Shown here one piece after another: positions 23,122 to 31,085 of a stretch of 64,000 nucleotides of DNA; the stretch's first letter is position 1, and the number at the start of each line of letters is the position of its first letter. Source of the DNA: a virus. Both the position numbers and the translations under genes were made by a program. The stretch lies in IMG/VR virus record IMGVR_UViG_3300018018_000001, positions 1 through 64,000 of that record, one strand, 5' to 3'. The notes under the pieces are model-generated. The model did no database searches. It saw only the letters and a program-made list of their open reading frames with translations, and was not told the origin of the DNA.

Positions 23122-23604
23122 TTGAAGTTAATTGAACTGACCAATGGAATGTTCACTAAAGTAAGTGACTGCGATTATGACTACCTTAATAAATTCCGTT
23201 GGGGTTACATGAAGGTTAGGAATAAAGGCTACTATGCTAGAAAAGTAACAAGAGATGGAAACGGTGATCAACTCTTTATGCATAAGATAGTAGCCAAACT
23301 TATGGGGATACAGTCTCCTCAAGTAGATCATTGGAATGAGGATAAACTGGATAATCAACGTGAAAATATTAGAGAAGCGACTAATGCGAAAAATAAAGCC
23401 AATGAGTCTAAAAGGATAAATAATACTTCAGGTTTTAAAGGAGTATGCTGGGCAAAATGGGCTAATAAATGGGTTTCATATATCAAGGTAAATTATAAGA
23501 GAATTCATCTTGGATATTATGAAAATAAGATTGATGCTGCAAGAGCTTATAATAAAGCTGCTATAGTATATTTTGGGGAATATGCTAATCTAAATAAGGT
23601 ATAA
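23122..23604 (+). CDS. HNH endonuclease with AP2 domain
   Basis: TTG start at 23122 with GGGGGG upstream; ATG 23115 in another frame stops after six codons. Residues 1-90 match the phage HNH type that begins IELTNGMFTKV and has QVDHWNEDKLDNQRENIR; residues 98-150 are an AP2-like DNA-binding domain (SGFKGVCW...HLGYYENKIDAARAYN). 160 residues, the usual length for the family. Confidence 0.85.
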   Translation: MKLIELTNGMFTKVSDCDYDYLNKFRWGYMKVRNKGYYARKVTRDGNGDQLFMHKIVAKLMGIQSPQVDHWNEDKLDNQRENIREATNAKNKANESKRINNTSGFKGVCWAKWANKWVSYIKVNYKRIHLGYYENKIDAARAYNKAAIVYFGEYANLNKV

Positions 23605-23615
23605 AAGGGAGGAAT

Positions 23616-24317
23616 ATGCTTGAAAATCCAAAATTAAAGGGTAGTGGAATATTTGACTGTAAACCACAAAAAGGCCCTTGTCCAATGGGGTGTGCAGAAT
23701 GTTTCTATAATAGAAAAGATGCATTTTATTTCCCGATAGAGGAAGACCAATTTCCAGACTTTTTTGAGATAGGGGATAAGGGTATAGTGAGGGTTAACAG
23801 TGGCCATGATTCAAACCTTAATCGGGAATACGTTATTGAATCTACTAAGAAATACCCCAGAAAGTTCTATAACACTTCCATTCCCAGGTTTGACTTTCCT
23901 GATCCTGTAGTTTTTACAGCTAATCGGTATGAGGAAGATCCTTCATATTCTCCCAAAGAATTAGATTGGGATTCCTTACAAAACATAATGGCAATTAGAT
24001 TGCGGGTATCTTCTACAAATCTTGATTTAATTGATTCCACTGTTAAAGAATGGACATCTTTTAAAATCCCAGTAATTCTTACCTTTATGAGTTATTATAC
24101 TCATTGTCCTGATGAAACTCTCTATGAGTGGAAGGTTAGGCATATAAATTCCTATTGGTGTCCTAAGAAAAGTTTTATGGTAGAAGTGCTAAAAAGGGAA
24201 AAAGAGATAGGTGGGGATTTTGTTTATGCTTGCGGTATAGAGACAGGATACTGTAAAGATTGCCATAATTGTAGTAATTTATATTTCAGGAAAATGAGAA
24301 GTAGACAGGCAAGATAA
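23616..24317 (+). CDS. Radical SAM-like protein
   Basis: 233 residues. C22-x3-C26-x2-C29 (CPMGCAEC) is a radical SAM cluster motif near the N-terminus, and the C-terminus has CKDCHNC, a possible auxiliary iron-sulfur or zinc site. The middle alternates strands and helices (VVFTANR, AIRLRVSS, PVILTFMSYY) as in a partial TIM barrel. Similar proteins occur in other phages, without known substrates. Confidence 0.7.
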   Translation: MLENPKLKGSGIFDCKPQKGPCPMGCAECFYNRKDAFYFPIEEDQFPDFFEIGDKGIVRVNSGHDSNLNREYVIESTKKYPRKFYNTSIPRFDFPDPVVFTANRYEEDPSYSPKELDWDSLQNIMAIRLRVSSTNLDLIDSTVKEWTSFKIPVILTFMSYYTHCPDETLYEWKVRHINSYWCPKKSFMVEVLKREKEIGGDFVYACGIETGYCKDCHNCSNLYFRKMRSRQAR

Positions 24318-24511
24318 TGAATGTCTATATCTGTGTAAAATGCCATGAAGAAGTAGAAGAACAAGGTTTAGAGAAACATAGCTGCTCTGGATTTTTGCAC
24401 TATAATACAAGGCTTTCATTTGGTATGTCTAGGGATGAAATTCTTAAGACTTTTCACTTTGTTAAAAAGGGAGAGAAACTAAAGAATGTATATTCAGTGA
24501 CATATTTCTAA
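24317..24511 (+). CDS. Small zinc-binding protein
   Basis: 64 residues; CVKCHEE at 6-12 and H21/C23 form a C2HC site. Overlaps the radical SAM gene by one base (TAATG), so the two may be co-translated partners. Confidence 0.55.
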   Translation: MNVYICVKCHEEVEEQGLEKHSCSGFLHYNTRLSFGMSRDEILKTFHFVKKGEKLKNVYSVTYF

Positions 24512-24522
24512 TAGGAGGTTTC

Positions 24523-24789
24523 ATGAGCAAATCAAGTAAATTTTTGGAAGCTGTGAAAGAATATGGGGATGCTGGAAGAGTTAGGGATTTAGAGAGGAAA
24601 TTGAATATTCCTCCTGCCGTGTTGATTGGTAACCCAGAAATCCCGGATCTATATGATTATTTGGATAAACTAATTCAAATGGCCAAGGATAAAGGTATTT
24701 CTTACAAGGTTGGGGCTAAAGAGGATTTATGGCCAGCTTCCCAGCCTGGTCCAGGAGATACGGCCAAGACCCAGTTAACTCCTCAATGA
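24523..24789 (+). CDS. Tagged protein, unknown
   Basis: 88 residues. Tag MSKSSKFLEAVKEYG is looser, with AVKE in place of LxE. The body is helical with a Pro/Gln/Thr-rich C-terminus. Followed by a promoter and the lipoprotein gene. Confidence 0.65.
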   Translation: MSKSSKFLEAVKEYGDAGRVRDLERKLNIPPAVLIGNPEIPDLYDYLDKLIQMAKDKGISYKVGAKEDLWPASQPGPGDTAKTQLTPQ

Positions 24790-24817
24790 ATAGGAGATGC
24801 ATTTTACCCTAAAAGTG

Positions 24818-24826
24818 TGGTATAAT
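24818..24826 (+). promoter_or_regulatory. Extended -10 promoter TGGTATAAT
   Basis: TGGTATAAT matches the bacterial housekeeping extended -10 (TGnTATAAT) and lies 21 bases before ATG 24848. No good -35 is present, as allowed for extended -10 promoters. It would give the lipoprotein gene host-driven expression independent of the phage programme. Confidence 0.6.
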
Positions 24827-24847
24827 TAAAATCAAAGGGAGATAGTT

Positions 24848-25345
24848 ATGTTTAAAAGAATTTCAATACTATTGGTTTTATTGTTAGCTCTTGTTGGGCT
24901 AATAGGTTGTGCAACAACTCCCAAGATGGTTATGGAAGAATTTAGAATTATCTCAATTCCTGAGATTGGTATTAGGATTTCTCTTCCTGAAAGTGCTCCT
25001 GATTTCCATAAATTCTCTTCCCATACTCTTGGGTCTAAAATGTATCCGAATGGTAATGGGATGTTATTTTTGGAATCTCTAAATAAAGAACTGACAGTTG
25101 ATGCTGTTATGGTTGTTGTAAAGAAAGGTTCTAAGATATCTATTGTAGCACTTCAAGTTACTTATTGTCCTGCGGGGTTTGATCATATTGATTTAAATAA
25201 ACCTTTAGAAAATCAATTTAAGACTGATAATTATGAGGATGTAAGTTTTACTAATAATGGTGCTATCAGTGGCATATTAATTAGAGTGAATAAAATGACT
25301 GATTCTAATAAGTATTCTAAATTTCTTTTAGGGAATGAATTCTAA
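24848..25345 (+). CDS. Lipoprotein, possible superinfection-exclusion factor
   Basis: 165 residues with an N-terminal lipoprotein signal: KR, a hydrophobic stretch, then lipobox LIGC with C20 as the lipidated residue. The mature domain is beta-rich and not recognised. Known phage lipoproteins (T5 Llp, TP-J34 Ltp) block superinfecting phages; here that role is inferred only from localisation and from the gene having its own host-type promoter. Confidence 0.7.
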   Translation: MFKRISILLVLLLALVGLIGCATTPKMVMEEFRIISIPEIGIRISLPESAPDFHKFSSHTLGSKMYPNGNGMLFLESLNKELTVDAVMVVVKKGSKISIVALQVTYCPAGFDHIDLNKPLENQFKTDNYEDVSFTNNGAISGILIRVNKMTDSNKYSKFLLGNEF

Positions 25346-25368
25346 ATAAAGAATAAGAGGGGGAAGGT

Positions 25369-25746
25369 ATGGAAGTAAAGCAAGGGTATGAGTGTTTATC
25401 TGATGCTTTGATAGAGGCTCTTGAACGTGCTCAGACAAGTAAGGGGAAAGACCGTCATGCACCTTCAGGGGAAATATTTAAGGATCAGATTATCTTTTGG
25501 ATTGAAAGATTAAAGCTTGGTTTCCAGAGAGGGCAAGCGGTAAAGAAATTGGTTGAATCTGTTGTTCTGGAATCCAGGGGGGATAAGGAAGGGGCCTTGG
25601 CCGAATGTCTTGATGCTGTGGTTTATATTTGTGCTCATGCCATTGTGCTCAAAGAAGAGATGGAAAGGGATGCTAAAAAATCAATATGTGACTTTCCTGA
25701 GATTATGGATTTAAGGAGTTTAGTAAAAGATGAAAAAAATGCCTGA
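25369..25746 (+). CDS. Helical protein, weakly MazG-like
   Basis: 125 residues, nearly all helix. The segment LVESVVLESRG...LAECLDAVVYI resembles the EExxE...ExxD metal-binding pattern of all-alpha NTP pyrophosphatases, but spacing is imperfect. No other clue. Overlaps the next gene by 17 bases. Confidence 0.6.
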   Translation: MEVKQGYECLSDALIEALERAQTSKGKDRHAPSGEIFKDQIIFWIERLKLGFQRGQAVKKLVESVVLESRGDKEGALAECLDAVVYICAHAIVLKEEMERDAKKSICDFPEIMDLRSLVKDEKNA

Positions 25747-25930
25747 GATAGTATTTTGTAATAACTGTCCTTTTTTTACCAAAATTCCGGTAGAAAATAT
25801 GGGTGGTAGTACAGGTGTGACCATGTATGTCACATTTAGGTTTATCTGTAGATTAGCAGAAAATCACGGCAGGTATGATGTGTTCCCAATGGAGTATGCC
25901 CTGCCTCAAAATTGTCCCTTACCTGATTAA
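25730..25930 (+). CDS. Small cysteine-containing protein
   Basis: 66 residues with CNNC at 10-13 and Cys near residues 40 and 62, probably one zinc site. Starts inside the end of the previous gene with the A-rich end of that gene upstream. Confidence 0.55.
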   Translation: MKKMPEIVFCNNCPFFTKIPVENMGGSTGVTMYVTFRFICRLAENHGRYDVFPMEYALPQNCPLPD

Positions 25931-25949
25931 GAAGAAAGGTGAGACTAGA

Positions 25950-26225
25950 TTGAAGAATCCTTTTTGGCTTAATCATCAAACATGTGGATATGTTTTCCTA
26001 TTTGAAAATCATAAGGATTTTGAGTTAATAGCTGTAGCTCCTGAACTTCCTCCGGTTGATTTAAAGGAATCGGCCAAGATCCTGTTGGATTCCCTGGAGG
26101 GTAATGAATGTACCCTTTTTCTGGAATCTCTTAGAGATGAATGTATTAATAGATTAATGACTAATAAGATGTGGGTAAGAGATGCCCTTAAAGAATTAAA
26201 TAAAGGCAATCAATGGAAAGAGTAG
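25950..26225 (+). CDS. Hypothetical protein
   Basis: TTG 25950 with AAGGTGAG upstream gives 91 residues; an in-frame ATG at 25875 would read through the end of the previous gene. Strand-rich start (CGYVFLFEN), then helices. Overlaps the next gene. Confidence 0.55.
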   Translation: MKNPFWLNHQTCGYVFLFENHKDFELIAVAPELPPVDLKESAKILLDSLEGNECTLFLESLRDECINRLMTNKMWVRDALKELNKGNQWKE

Positions 26226-26785
26226 AACATTACTTTGATCCCATTACTGGAAAGCCTATGATGAGGGCTAGGAAATTTGATCTTTGCCCTGTGTGCCGTG
26301 GATGGATAAATACCAATGATTGTGAAGCATGTGGTGGCAACGGGGTTATAGAGAGACACATGGGGTTTGTACCTTCAAAGATTCCTATTAGTGATTTAGT
26401 GTTACATCATAAATATTATGATGGTACAAGTATAGATCATTCTAGTAAGGAGAAAAAGGAAATGAGTCTTAGCAGATTAGGGAATCTTGCTCCTTTTGAT
26501 ATGGTGGATAATCCTTCTAATCCTAATGCTACACCTGGAGAATTTAATAAAATATCAGGTGAAATGTGGCAGGGAATTATGCCTCATCATTCTGGATATC
26601 CAGTATCCAGGGATTGGGAACAAATAGATTGTAAAGCGGATTGTCAATGGAGTGTTGGGGGTAAATGTTATGTTCCAAGTTTGGCTAAGCTTGGGGAAGA
26701 TGGAAGATGCCAAGGATTTCAACCCAAGGATGCCCCTGCAGTTAAACCAGAAGAAAAGATTTCAAGAAAAATAAGATTGGATTAA
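26213..26785 (+). CDS. Composite zinc protein with a fibre-like segment
   Basis: 190 residues. CPVCRGW and CEACGGNG (residues 25-46) form a DnaJ-like zinc site. Residues 62-79 (LVLHHKYYDGTSIDHS) copy the opening of the LamG fibre proteins at 15124 and 21074 without the rest of that domain. The C-terminal half holds a four-Cys cluster (CKADCQW...CYV...CQGF). It looks assembled from unrelated modules. Confidence 0.65.
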   Translation: MERVEHYFDPITGKPMMRARKFDLCPVCRGWINTNDCEACGGNGVIERHMGFVPSKIPISDLVLHHKYYDGTSIDHSSKEKKEMSLSRLGNLAPFDMVDNPSNPNATPGEFNKISGEMWQGIMPHHSGYPVSRDWEQIDCKADCQWSVGGKCYVPSLAKLGEDGRCQGFQPKDAPAVKPEEKISRKIRLD

Positions 26786-26795
26786 AGAGAGATAA

Positions 26796-27479
26796 ATGCC
26801 AAAAGGAATATATGTAAGGACAGAGGATCATGGAAGGAATATAAGTAAAGCAAAGAAAGGAAAACCTAATTCTGAAGAGCAGAATAATAGAATTAGTAAG
26901 TCCTTAGAAGGGAAACCTAAATCAGATGATCATAAAAAAAGTTTGAGTGAGGCAAAGATAGGGATAAAATTAGGTCCAATGTCTGAAGATCATAAAAATA
27001 GTATAAGTGAGTCATTAATGGGTCATTTGGTTACTAAAGAAACAAGTGAAAAAATAAGTGAGGCAAAAATAGGGAAATACTGTGGAGAAAATAGTTATAA
27101 TTGGGGAATGCATCATTCCAAAGAAACTATTAAATTATTGAGTGAATCTAAAATGGGTAATAGGAATCCCATGTTTGGTAGAGTAGGTGAATTAAATCCA
27201 GCTTGGAGTGGTGGAAATTCTTTCTTGCCTTATTCTCCCGAATTTAATGATAAGCTTAAAAACAAAATTAGAGAAAAATTTAATCATACTTGTGTTCTTT
27301 GTGAAGAGTGGGCTAATATTCCTCATCATATTGATTATGATAAAACAAATAATGTTGAAGAAAATTTTGTTTTATTATGCAAAAGTGATAATTCTAGGGT
27401 GAATGCTAATAGAGGATTTTGGGAGACTCAATTCAAAATACTTAATGGTATATATGATTCTAAATTTCTAGGTGTATAA
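26796..27479 (+). CDS. HNH homing endonuclease with NUMOD3 repeats
   Basis: 227 residues. The N-terminal half is a run of NUMOD3-like repeats (SKAKKGKPNSEEQ, SEAKIGIKLGPMS, SESLMGHLVT), then GNRNPMFGRVGE and the HNH core CVLC...IPHHIDYDKT...LLCKSDN, with Asp for the last Cys. The C-terminus FWETQFKILNG is shared with the gene at 12589. Confidence 0.9.
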   Translation: MPKGIYVRTEDHGRNISKAKKGKPNSEEQNNRISKSLEGKPKSDDHKKSLSEAKIGIKLGPMSEDHKNSISESLMGHLVTKETSEKISEAKIGKYCGENSYNWGMHHSKETIKLLSESKMGNRNPMFGRVGELNPAWSGGNSFLPYSPEFNDKLKNKIREKFNHTCVLCEEWANIPHHIDYDKTNNVEENFVLLCKSDNSRVNANRGFWETQFKILNGIYDSKFLGV

Positions 27480-27489
27480 GGAGGTTATA

Positions 27490-27873
27490 ATGAATCAGTC
27501 ACATAAAATTATGAAACTTTTTGAACAAAAAAAGGAAAATGAGTTTAGAAAAGGTGACGAAGTTAAAATAAATATGAGTGCATTAAAAAATCTTCCAGAG
27601 CCACAATTAAATTTAATTAAGCAGATTCTAAAAAAATCTGACAATAAACCTGTAGTGGTTAGAGTGGCCGATGATTCTATTGATGTGGCCGAATCCCCCA
27701 TGGCCGGGATAACAATTGGGACTGTCCAGGTGCCCAAATCTGCGGTAAGCAAAGTGGGTGGACAGAAAGAGCATGACGATGAGAGAATGGATGTAGATGC
27801 TAAAGATCAACTTAAGCCTGTGGATAAGAAGGAAAGTTTATCCAAGAAATTAAATAGCTTGTTTGGGGGGTAA
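27490..27873 (+). CDS. Tagged protein, unknown
   Basis: ATG 27490 after AAGGAGG. 127 residues: tag MNQSHKIMKLFEQK (LFE|Q). The middle is beta-rich with a short hydrophobic hairpin, the end charged (KKESLSKKLNSLFGG). Confidence 0.7.
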   Translation: MNQSHKIMKLFEQKKENEFRKGDEVKINMSALKNLPEPQLNLIKQILKKSDNKPVVVRVADDSIDVAESPMAGITIGTVQVPKSAVSKVGGQKEHDDERMDVDAKDQLKPVDKKESLSKKLNSLFGG

Positions 27874-27874
27874 C

Positions 27875-28045
27875 ATGTTTTTATTTATTTCTGGGTTGTG
27901 CATTGGTTTTATCTGTGGTTACATAGTTTACAGGAATGAAAATAAGAATCTTAGATTTTCTGAGGGTTCTGCTAAGGCTAGGTTAGCCAAATCTGAATGG
28001 GAATTAAATTGTTTGAGGGGTGTCCAGGCAAGTCCATTTAAGTGA
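27875..28045 (+). CDS. Small membrane protein
   Basis: ATG 27875 after GGGGGG. 56 residues with a hydrophobic helix at 2-19 containing GFICGY, then a charged helix. Single-pass topology with the tail outside the membrane core. Role unknown. Confidence 0.55.
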   Translation: MFLFISGLCIGFICGYIVYRNENKNLRFSEGSAKARLAKSEWELNCLRGVQASPFK

Positions 28046-28161
28046 CTGTCCAATATGTGTAAGTAACTTCGGGGTCTCGAAGTACGGTTTCTCTTGGGAA
28101 GGGGAATTCCGGGTTTTAATTGTCTCATAGCTTATATCTAAATTCAGTAATGATTTTAATC

Positions 28162-28200
28162 AGATAGGGATCTGGCTTGCCAGATCCCTATCTTAATTTT
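28162..28200. terminator. Strong hairpin terminator
   Basis: Perfect 14-base arms, AGATAGGGATCTGG (28162-28175) and its complement (28180-28193), with loop CTTG, followed by TAATTTT. Being symmetric it could work in both directions. The ~115 bases before it (28046-28161) hold no gene I can see. Confidence 0.75.
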
Positions 28201-28217
28201 AAGAGAGGATAATTAAA

Positions 28218-28529
28218 ATGACTAAATCAAAAGAATTAATGGAACTAATGAAAAGAGTAGGTGAGTTTATGGGTGGAAATGATCTGGATGAAGTATTTGA
28301 GAAATTAGAATTTAAGGAAGAAAAGGGAGTAATTAGTGTAAAGCTGTCTGAAGACAAATGGTCAAATTTACCCAAAGGATGGACGAAGGATTCTCTGAAA
28401 TCTTTTTGGGGTTCTCTGACAGGGGATCATAAGCATAAAGTTTCAGCCTGTATTGCTAAGATGAAGGGCAAGATGGATGACCCCGGGGCTTTCTGTGGTG
28501 GCCTGGCTTCAAAATTAGGAAAGAGATAA
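28218..28529 (+). CDS. Tagged protein with a DDPGAFC phage motif
   Basis: 103 residues. Tag MTKSKELMELMKRVG (imperfect at the cut). Residues ~55-100 carry LPKGWTKDSLKSFW...KVSACIAKMKGKMDD then PGAFCG, a short module I know from many phage head or protease-linked proteins, with unknown function. It starts a new unit after the terminator. Confidence 0.75.
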   Translation: MTKSKELMELMKRVGEFMGGNDLDEVFEKLEFKEEKGVISVKLSEDKWSNLPKGWTKDSLKSFWGSLTGDHKHKVSACIAKMKGKMDDPGAFCGGLASKLGKR

Positions 28530-28569
28530 CCTGTCTTAATTTAAGTTATTAAATCATGGGGAGAATTTT

Positions 28570-29313
28570 ATGGATAAGTCTCAGAATATTTTGAAATTAT
28601 TGGAAGAGATTTTGACTTTGGATCAACAGAATGATTTGATTAATAGTCATATAAATATGGTAAAGACTATTGCCAATTCTATGGCCCAATCTCTGCCAAG
28701 TAACGTAGATAGGAATGATCTCTATTCTGCAGGGAGAGAGGGATTAGTCCAGGCAGCCAGAAAATTTGATCCTAGTAGAGGGGTACTATTTAAGACTTAT
28801 GCTGAAAGAAGAATTAGAGGGGCCATAGGGGATGAGCTTAGGGCTGAAGATCCAGCGTCTAGGGATATGAGAGATAAGATTAAAGAATATGAAAGAACAA
28901 TTCAGAGACTTAGCCATGAGCTTGGCCGAAAGCCCGATGACGAAGAAGTAGCCAAGGCTATGGGTATGGATATAGATGCTTACTATGATTTTATTGATAA
29001 GAATGTTGCTTCCTACCCTGATACAGATCGGGAACCAGAATTTGATGTTTTTGATCTTCTTAATACTGGGGTTTCCAAAGATGCTCTGCAGAAAGCGGTT
29101 AATGAATTGCCTGAGGATGAAAAGAAGGTTATTTCCCTGCTATTACAAGATTGGGATGCTACTGAAATAGCGGCTGAGATGAATAAGTCAGAAGGTAGAA
29201 TATCTCAGATTCGAGATTCTGCCATGGTCAAGTTGAGAAAGAAATTAGGGGCTAAGAGTAAGGAGAAGGGTCTTTCACCCGCTGGAAAAATTATGGCTTT
29301 AGATGCAGAATAA
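28570..29313 (+). CDS. Tagged FliA/WhiG-type sigma factor
   Basis: 247 residues. The tag MDKSQNILKLLEEI (LLE|E) precedes a complete sigma-70-family factor: region 2 at about 28-95 (DLYSAGREGLVQAARKFD, then FKTYAERRIRGAI), region 3 near 105-150 (LSHELGRKPDDEEVAKAMG) and region 4 at about 178-224 (LPEDEKKVISLLL...EGRISQIRDSAMVKLRKKL). It would redirect host RNA polymerase to phage promoters. Tail of ~20 residues after region 4. The tag suggests it may travel in the virion. Confidence 0.9.
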   Translation: MDKSQNILKLLEEILTLDQQNDLINSHINMVKTIANSMAQSLPSNVDRNDLYSAGREGLVQAARKFDPSRGVLFKTYAERRIRGAIGDELRAEDPASRDMRDKIKEYERTIQRLSHELGRKPDDEEVAKAMGMDIDAYYDFIDKNVASYPDTDREPEFDVFDLLNTGVSKDALQKAVNELPEDEKKVISLLLQDWDATEIAAEMNKSEGRISQIRDSAMVKLRKKLGAKSKEKGLSPAGKIMALDAE

Positions 29314-29325
29314 CTGGAGGTTGTA

Positions 29326-29484
29326 ATGGTTTACACAGAGGAAGCAATTGGAAAGATTTTTTTAAAACTTAAAGAAGATAAATCTCTTAAGAAGAAAAGT
29401 AATCCTGATCCCTATTTGGCTTTTTCTTCTATCACTTTTTTTGTAATAATTATGGGTATTTATGAATGGTTTAGAGGCCGGTAG
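29326..29484 (+). CDS. Small membrane protein
   Basis: 52 residues from ATG 29326 after GGAGG. Basic N-terminal half, then a hydrophobic C-terminal helix (FSSITFFVIIMGIYEWF): a tail-anchored topology. Role unknown. Confidence 0.55.
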   Translation: MVYTEEAIGKIFLKLKEDKSLKKKSNPDPYLAFSSITFFVIIMGIYEWFRGR

Positions 29485-29575
29485 GAGGGTGCCTGATTGT
29501 CCACCAGAATGGGTAAGTTCACTAAATACTGAACGGGTGAACAGTTCTATTTTATAATTTTGAGAGGAGAACTTT

Positions 29576-29821
29576 ATGAACAAATCTAAACAAGTTATGA
29601 GTCTGTTTGAGAAAGAGCCAGAGGGTAATCCGAAGGGGGGGTATAGTGTACCTTCTCCAGGTATTGAAAAGTACCCTGAACTTGATGCTATTGCTGATAA
29701 ACTAGCATATGATACTGCTATGAAGATTAACAAAGCGGTTGAGAATGTCAAATCTAAGATGCCTTACAAAAGTCAATACGTTTTGGAAGAATTGATTAAA
29801 ATGCTACAGGCAAAAGTGTAA
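29576..29821 (+). CDS. Tagged protein, helical
   Basis: 81 residues. Tag MNKSKQVMSLFEKEPE (LFE|K). Gly/Pro linker then a helical domain. Four-base spacing to the next tagged gene. Confidence 0.7.
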   Translation: MNKSKQVMSLFEKEPEGNPKGGYSVPSPGIEKYPELDAIADKLAYDTAMKINKAVENVKSKMPYKSQYVLEELIKMLQAKV

Positions 29822-29823
29822 TT

Positions 29824-29973
29824 ATGTCAAAATCTAAGGATTTCCTAAGATTGGTTGAACAGGGATTTCCTGGATATGATCTTGGTCCTTCATATCCTGT
29901 TAAGATTGCTGATAATAAATGTAAGGGATTAAAGAGTAAGAAACCTAAAAAAGTCTCATCCAAAAAAATCTAA
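29824..29973 (+). CDS. Tagged small basic protein
   Basis: 49 residues. Tag MSKSKDFLRLVEQG (LVE|Q). After a short Gly/Pro stretch the C-terminus is Lys-rich (KSKKPKKVSSKK), which would bind DNA inside a head, as do T4 internal proteins. Too short to hold a domain. Confidence 0.7.
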   Translation: MSKSKDFLRLVEQGFPGYDLGPSYPVKIADNKCKGLKSKKPKKVSSKKI

Positions 29974-29989
29974 ATATTCAGGAGGAATC

Positions 29990-30550
29990 TTGTCTAAGAA
30001 GGCTTGTAAGACTTGCCATAGTCTGTTTAATCCTATACGTAATCAAAAAAATTGCCTATCTTGTATAGAAAGAAAAGAAACTCTTACACTTCAGGAAAGG
30101 ATGTTGAGGGAAATAAAAGGGTATTCCTGTATCAATATCTGTGAGGATTGTGGTAATCCATTTGGGGCTGGTAGTGGCCATGCGAAATGGTGCTCATCTT
30201 GTAGTAATAAAATAAGATTGTTAGAGATGGAAAATAAGAAAAGTCTACCATTAAGGAAAGTTCTTTGTAAATGTGGTAAAGTCTTTGAAACAGGGTCTCT
30301 TTCCCGTACACGGTGTGTTAAGTGTATAATTCCTAAAAAGGAACTTCAAGTTAGTGCAGAAAATGCAATAACTGTAAAAGTTGTTAAAGATATAAATATT
30401 TCTATGGATTTTAATGAAGAAAATAAGCTTCAAGAGTATATTGACAAACAAAACAGGATAGCGGATAAATGGAATAGGAAATATCGAAGATTCAAGAGGC
30501 TTGGGATAAATCCACCCCCTAACCTGTTTGATTTCATATATAGTCAATAA
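29990..30550 (+). CDS. Protein with three zinc ribbons
   Basis: TTG start at 29990 with AGGAGG at good spacing. 186 residues: CKTC...CLSC (6-27), CEDC...CSSC (47-67), CKCG...CVKC (86-107), then a helical basic C-terminus (WNRKYRRFKRLG). Probably nucleic-acid binding. Not tagged. Confidence 0.65.
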   Translation: MSKKACKTCHSLFNPIRNQKNCLSCIERKETLTLQERMLREIKGYSCINICEDCGNPFGAGSGHAKWCSSCSNKIRLLEMENKKSLPLRKVLCKCGKVFETGSLSRTRCVKCIIPKKELQVSAENAITVKVVKDINISMDFNEENKLQEYIDKQNRIADKWNRKYRRFKRLGINPPPNLFDFIYSQ

Positions 30551-30551
30551 A

Positions 30552-31085
30552 ATGATAGTTTATAAGATAACAAATAAAATTAATGGGAAATGTTATATTG
30601 GAATGACTACAAATTCCTTAGAAAAAAGGATTACTGAGCACTTATCCAGTTCTAAAGGAGGGTCTAACTTTTTACTTCATTGTGCTATTAGAAAATATGG
30701 TTTTCAGTCATTTGAATTTTCTATTATTGATACTTCTGAAACAAAAGAAATATTGATTGAAAAAGAAATTTATTGGATAAAGACTTTGAATACTAAATCT
30801 CCTAACGGATATAACTTGACTGATGGTGGAGAGGGGGCTATAAATCCTTCTATAGAAACTAGAATGAAACATAGTAAATGGCATAAAGGAAAAAAAGATT
30901 CAGAAGAAACAAGAAATAGAAAAATTGAATCAGCCAAGAAAGCGAAAAATATTTATAGGTTTAAAAAGGGGGGAGTACCATGGAATAAAGGTCTTAAAGG
31001 AAAAACAGCCCCAACTAAAAATAGAAAAAGAATTATTGATAAATTAGGAAAGATTCATTATATAAAGGTAGATAAAATAGAATGA
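30552..31085 (+). CDS. GIY-YIG homing endonuclease
   Basis: 177 residues. YKITNKINGKCYIGMT (residues 4-19) is the GIY-YIG signature, with R29, H33 and the E75 region (LIEKEIYWIKTL) further on. The C-terminus has NUMOD3-like elements (HSKWHKGKKDSEETRNR). The only GIY-YIG gene in the window; it directly precedes the large fibre gene and overlaps it by ATGA. Confidence 0.9.
   Translation: MIVYKITNKINGKCYIGMTTNSLEKRITEHLSSSKGGSNFLLHCAIRKYGFQSFEFSIIDTSETKEILIEKEIYWIKTLNTKSPNGYNLTDGGEGAINPSIETRMKHSKWHKGKKDSEETRNRKIESAKKAKNIYRFKKGGVPWNKGLKGKTAPTKNRKRIIDKLGKIHYIKVDKIE

Noticed and set aside
27208-27402. Hydrophobic open frame inside the HNH gene at 26796
   Set aside because: Overlaps the conserved HNH core in another frame; hydrophobicity results from frame-shifted AT-rich codons.
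29553-29558. TATAAT before the tagged gene at 29576 as a promoter
   Set aside because: No -35, not an extended -10, and the start would fall almost on the ribosome site.
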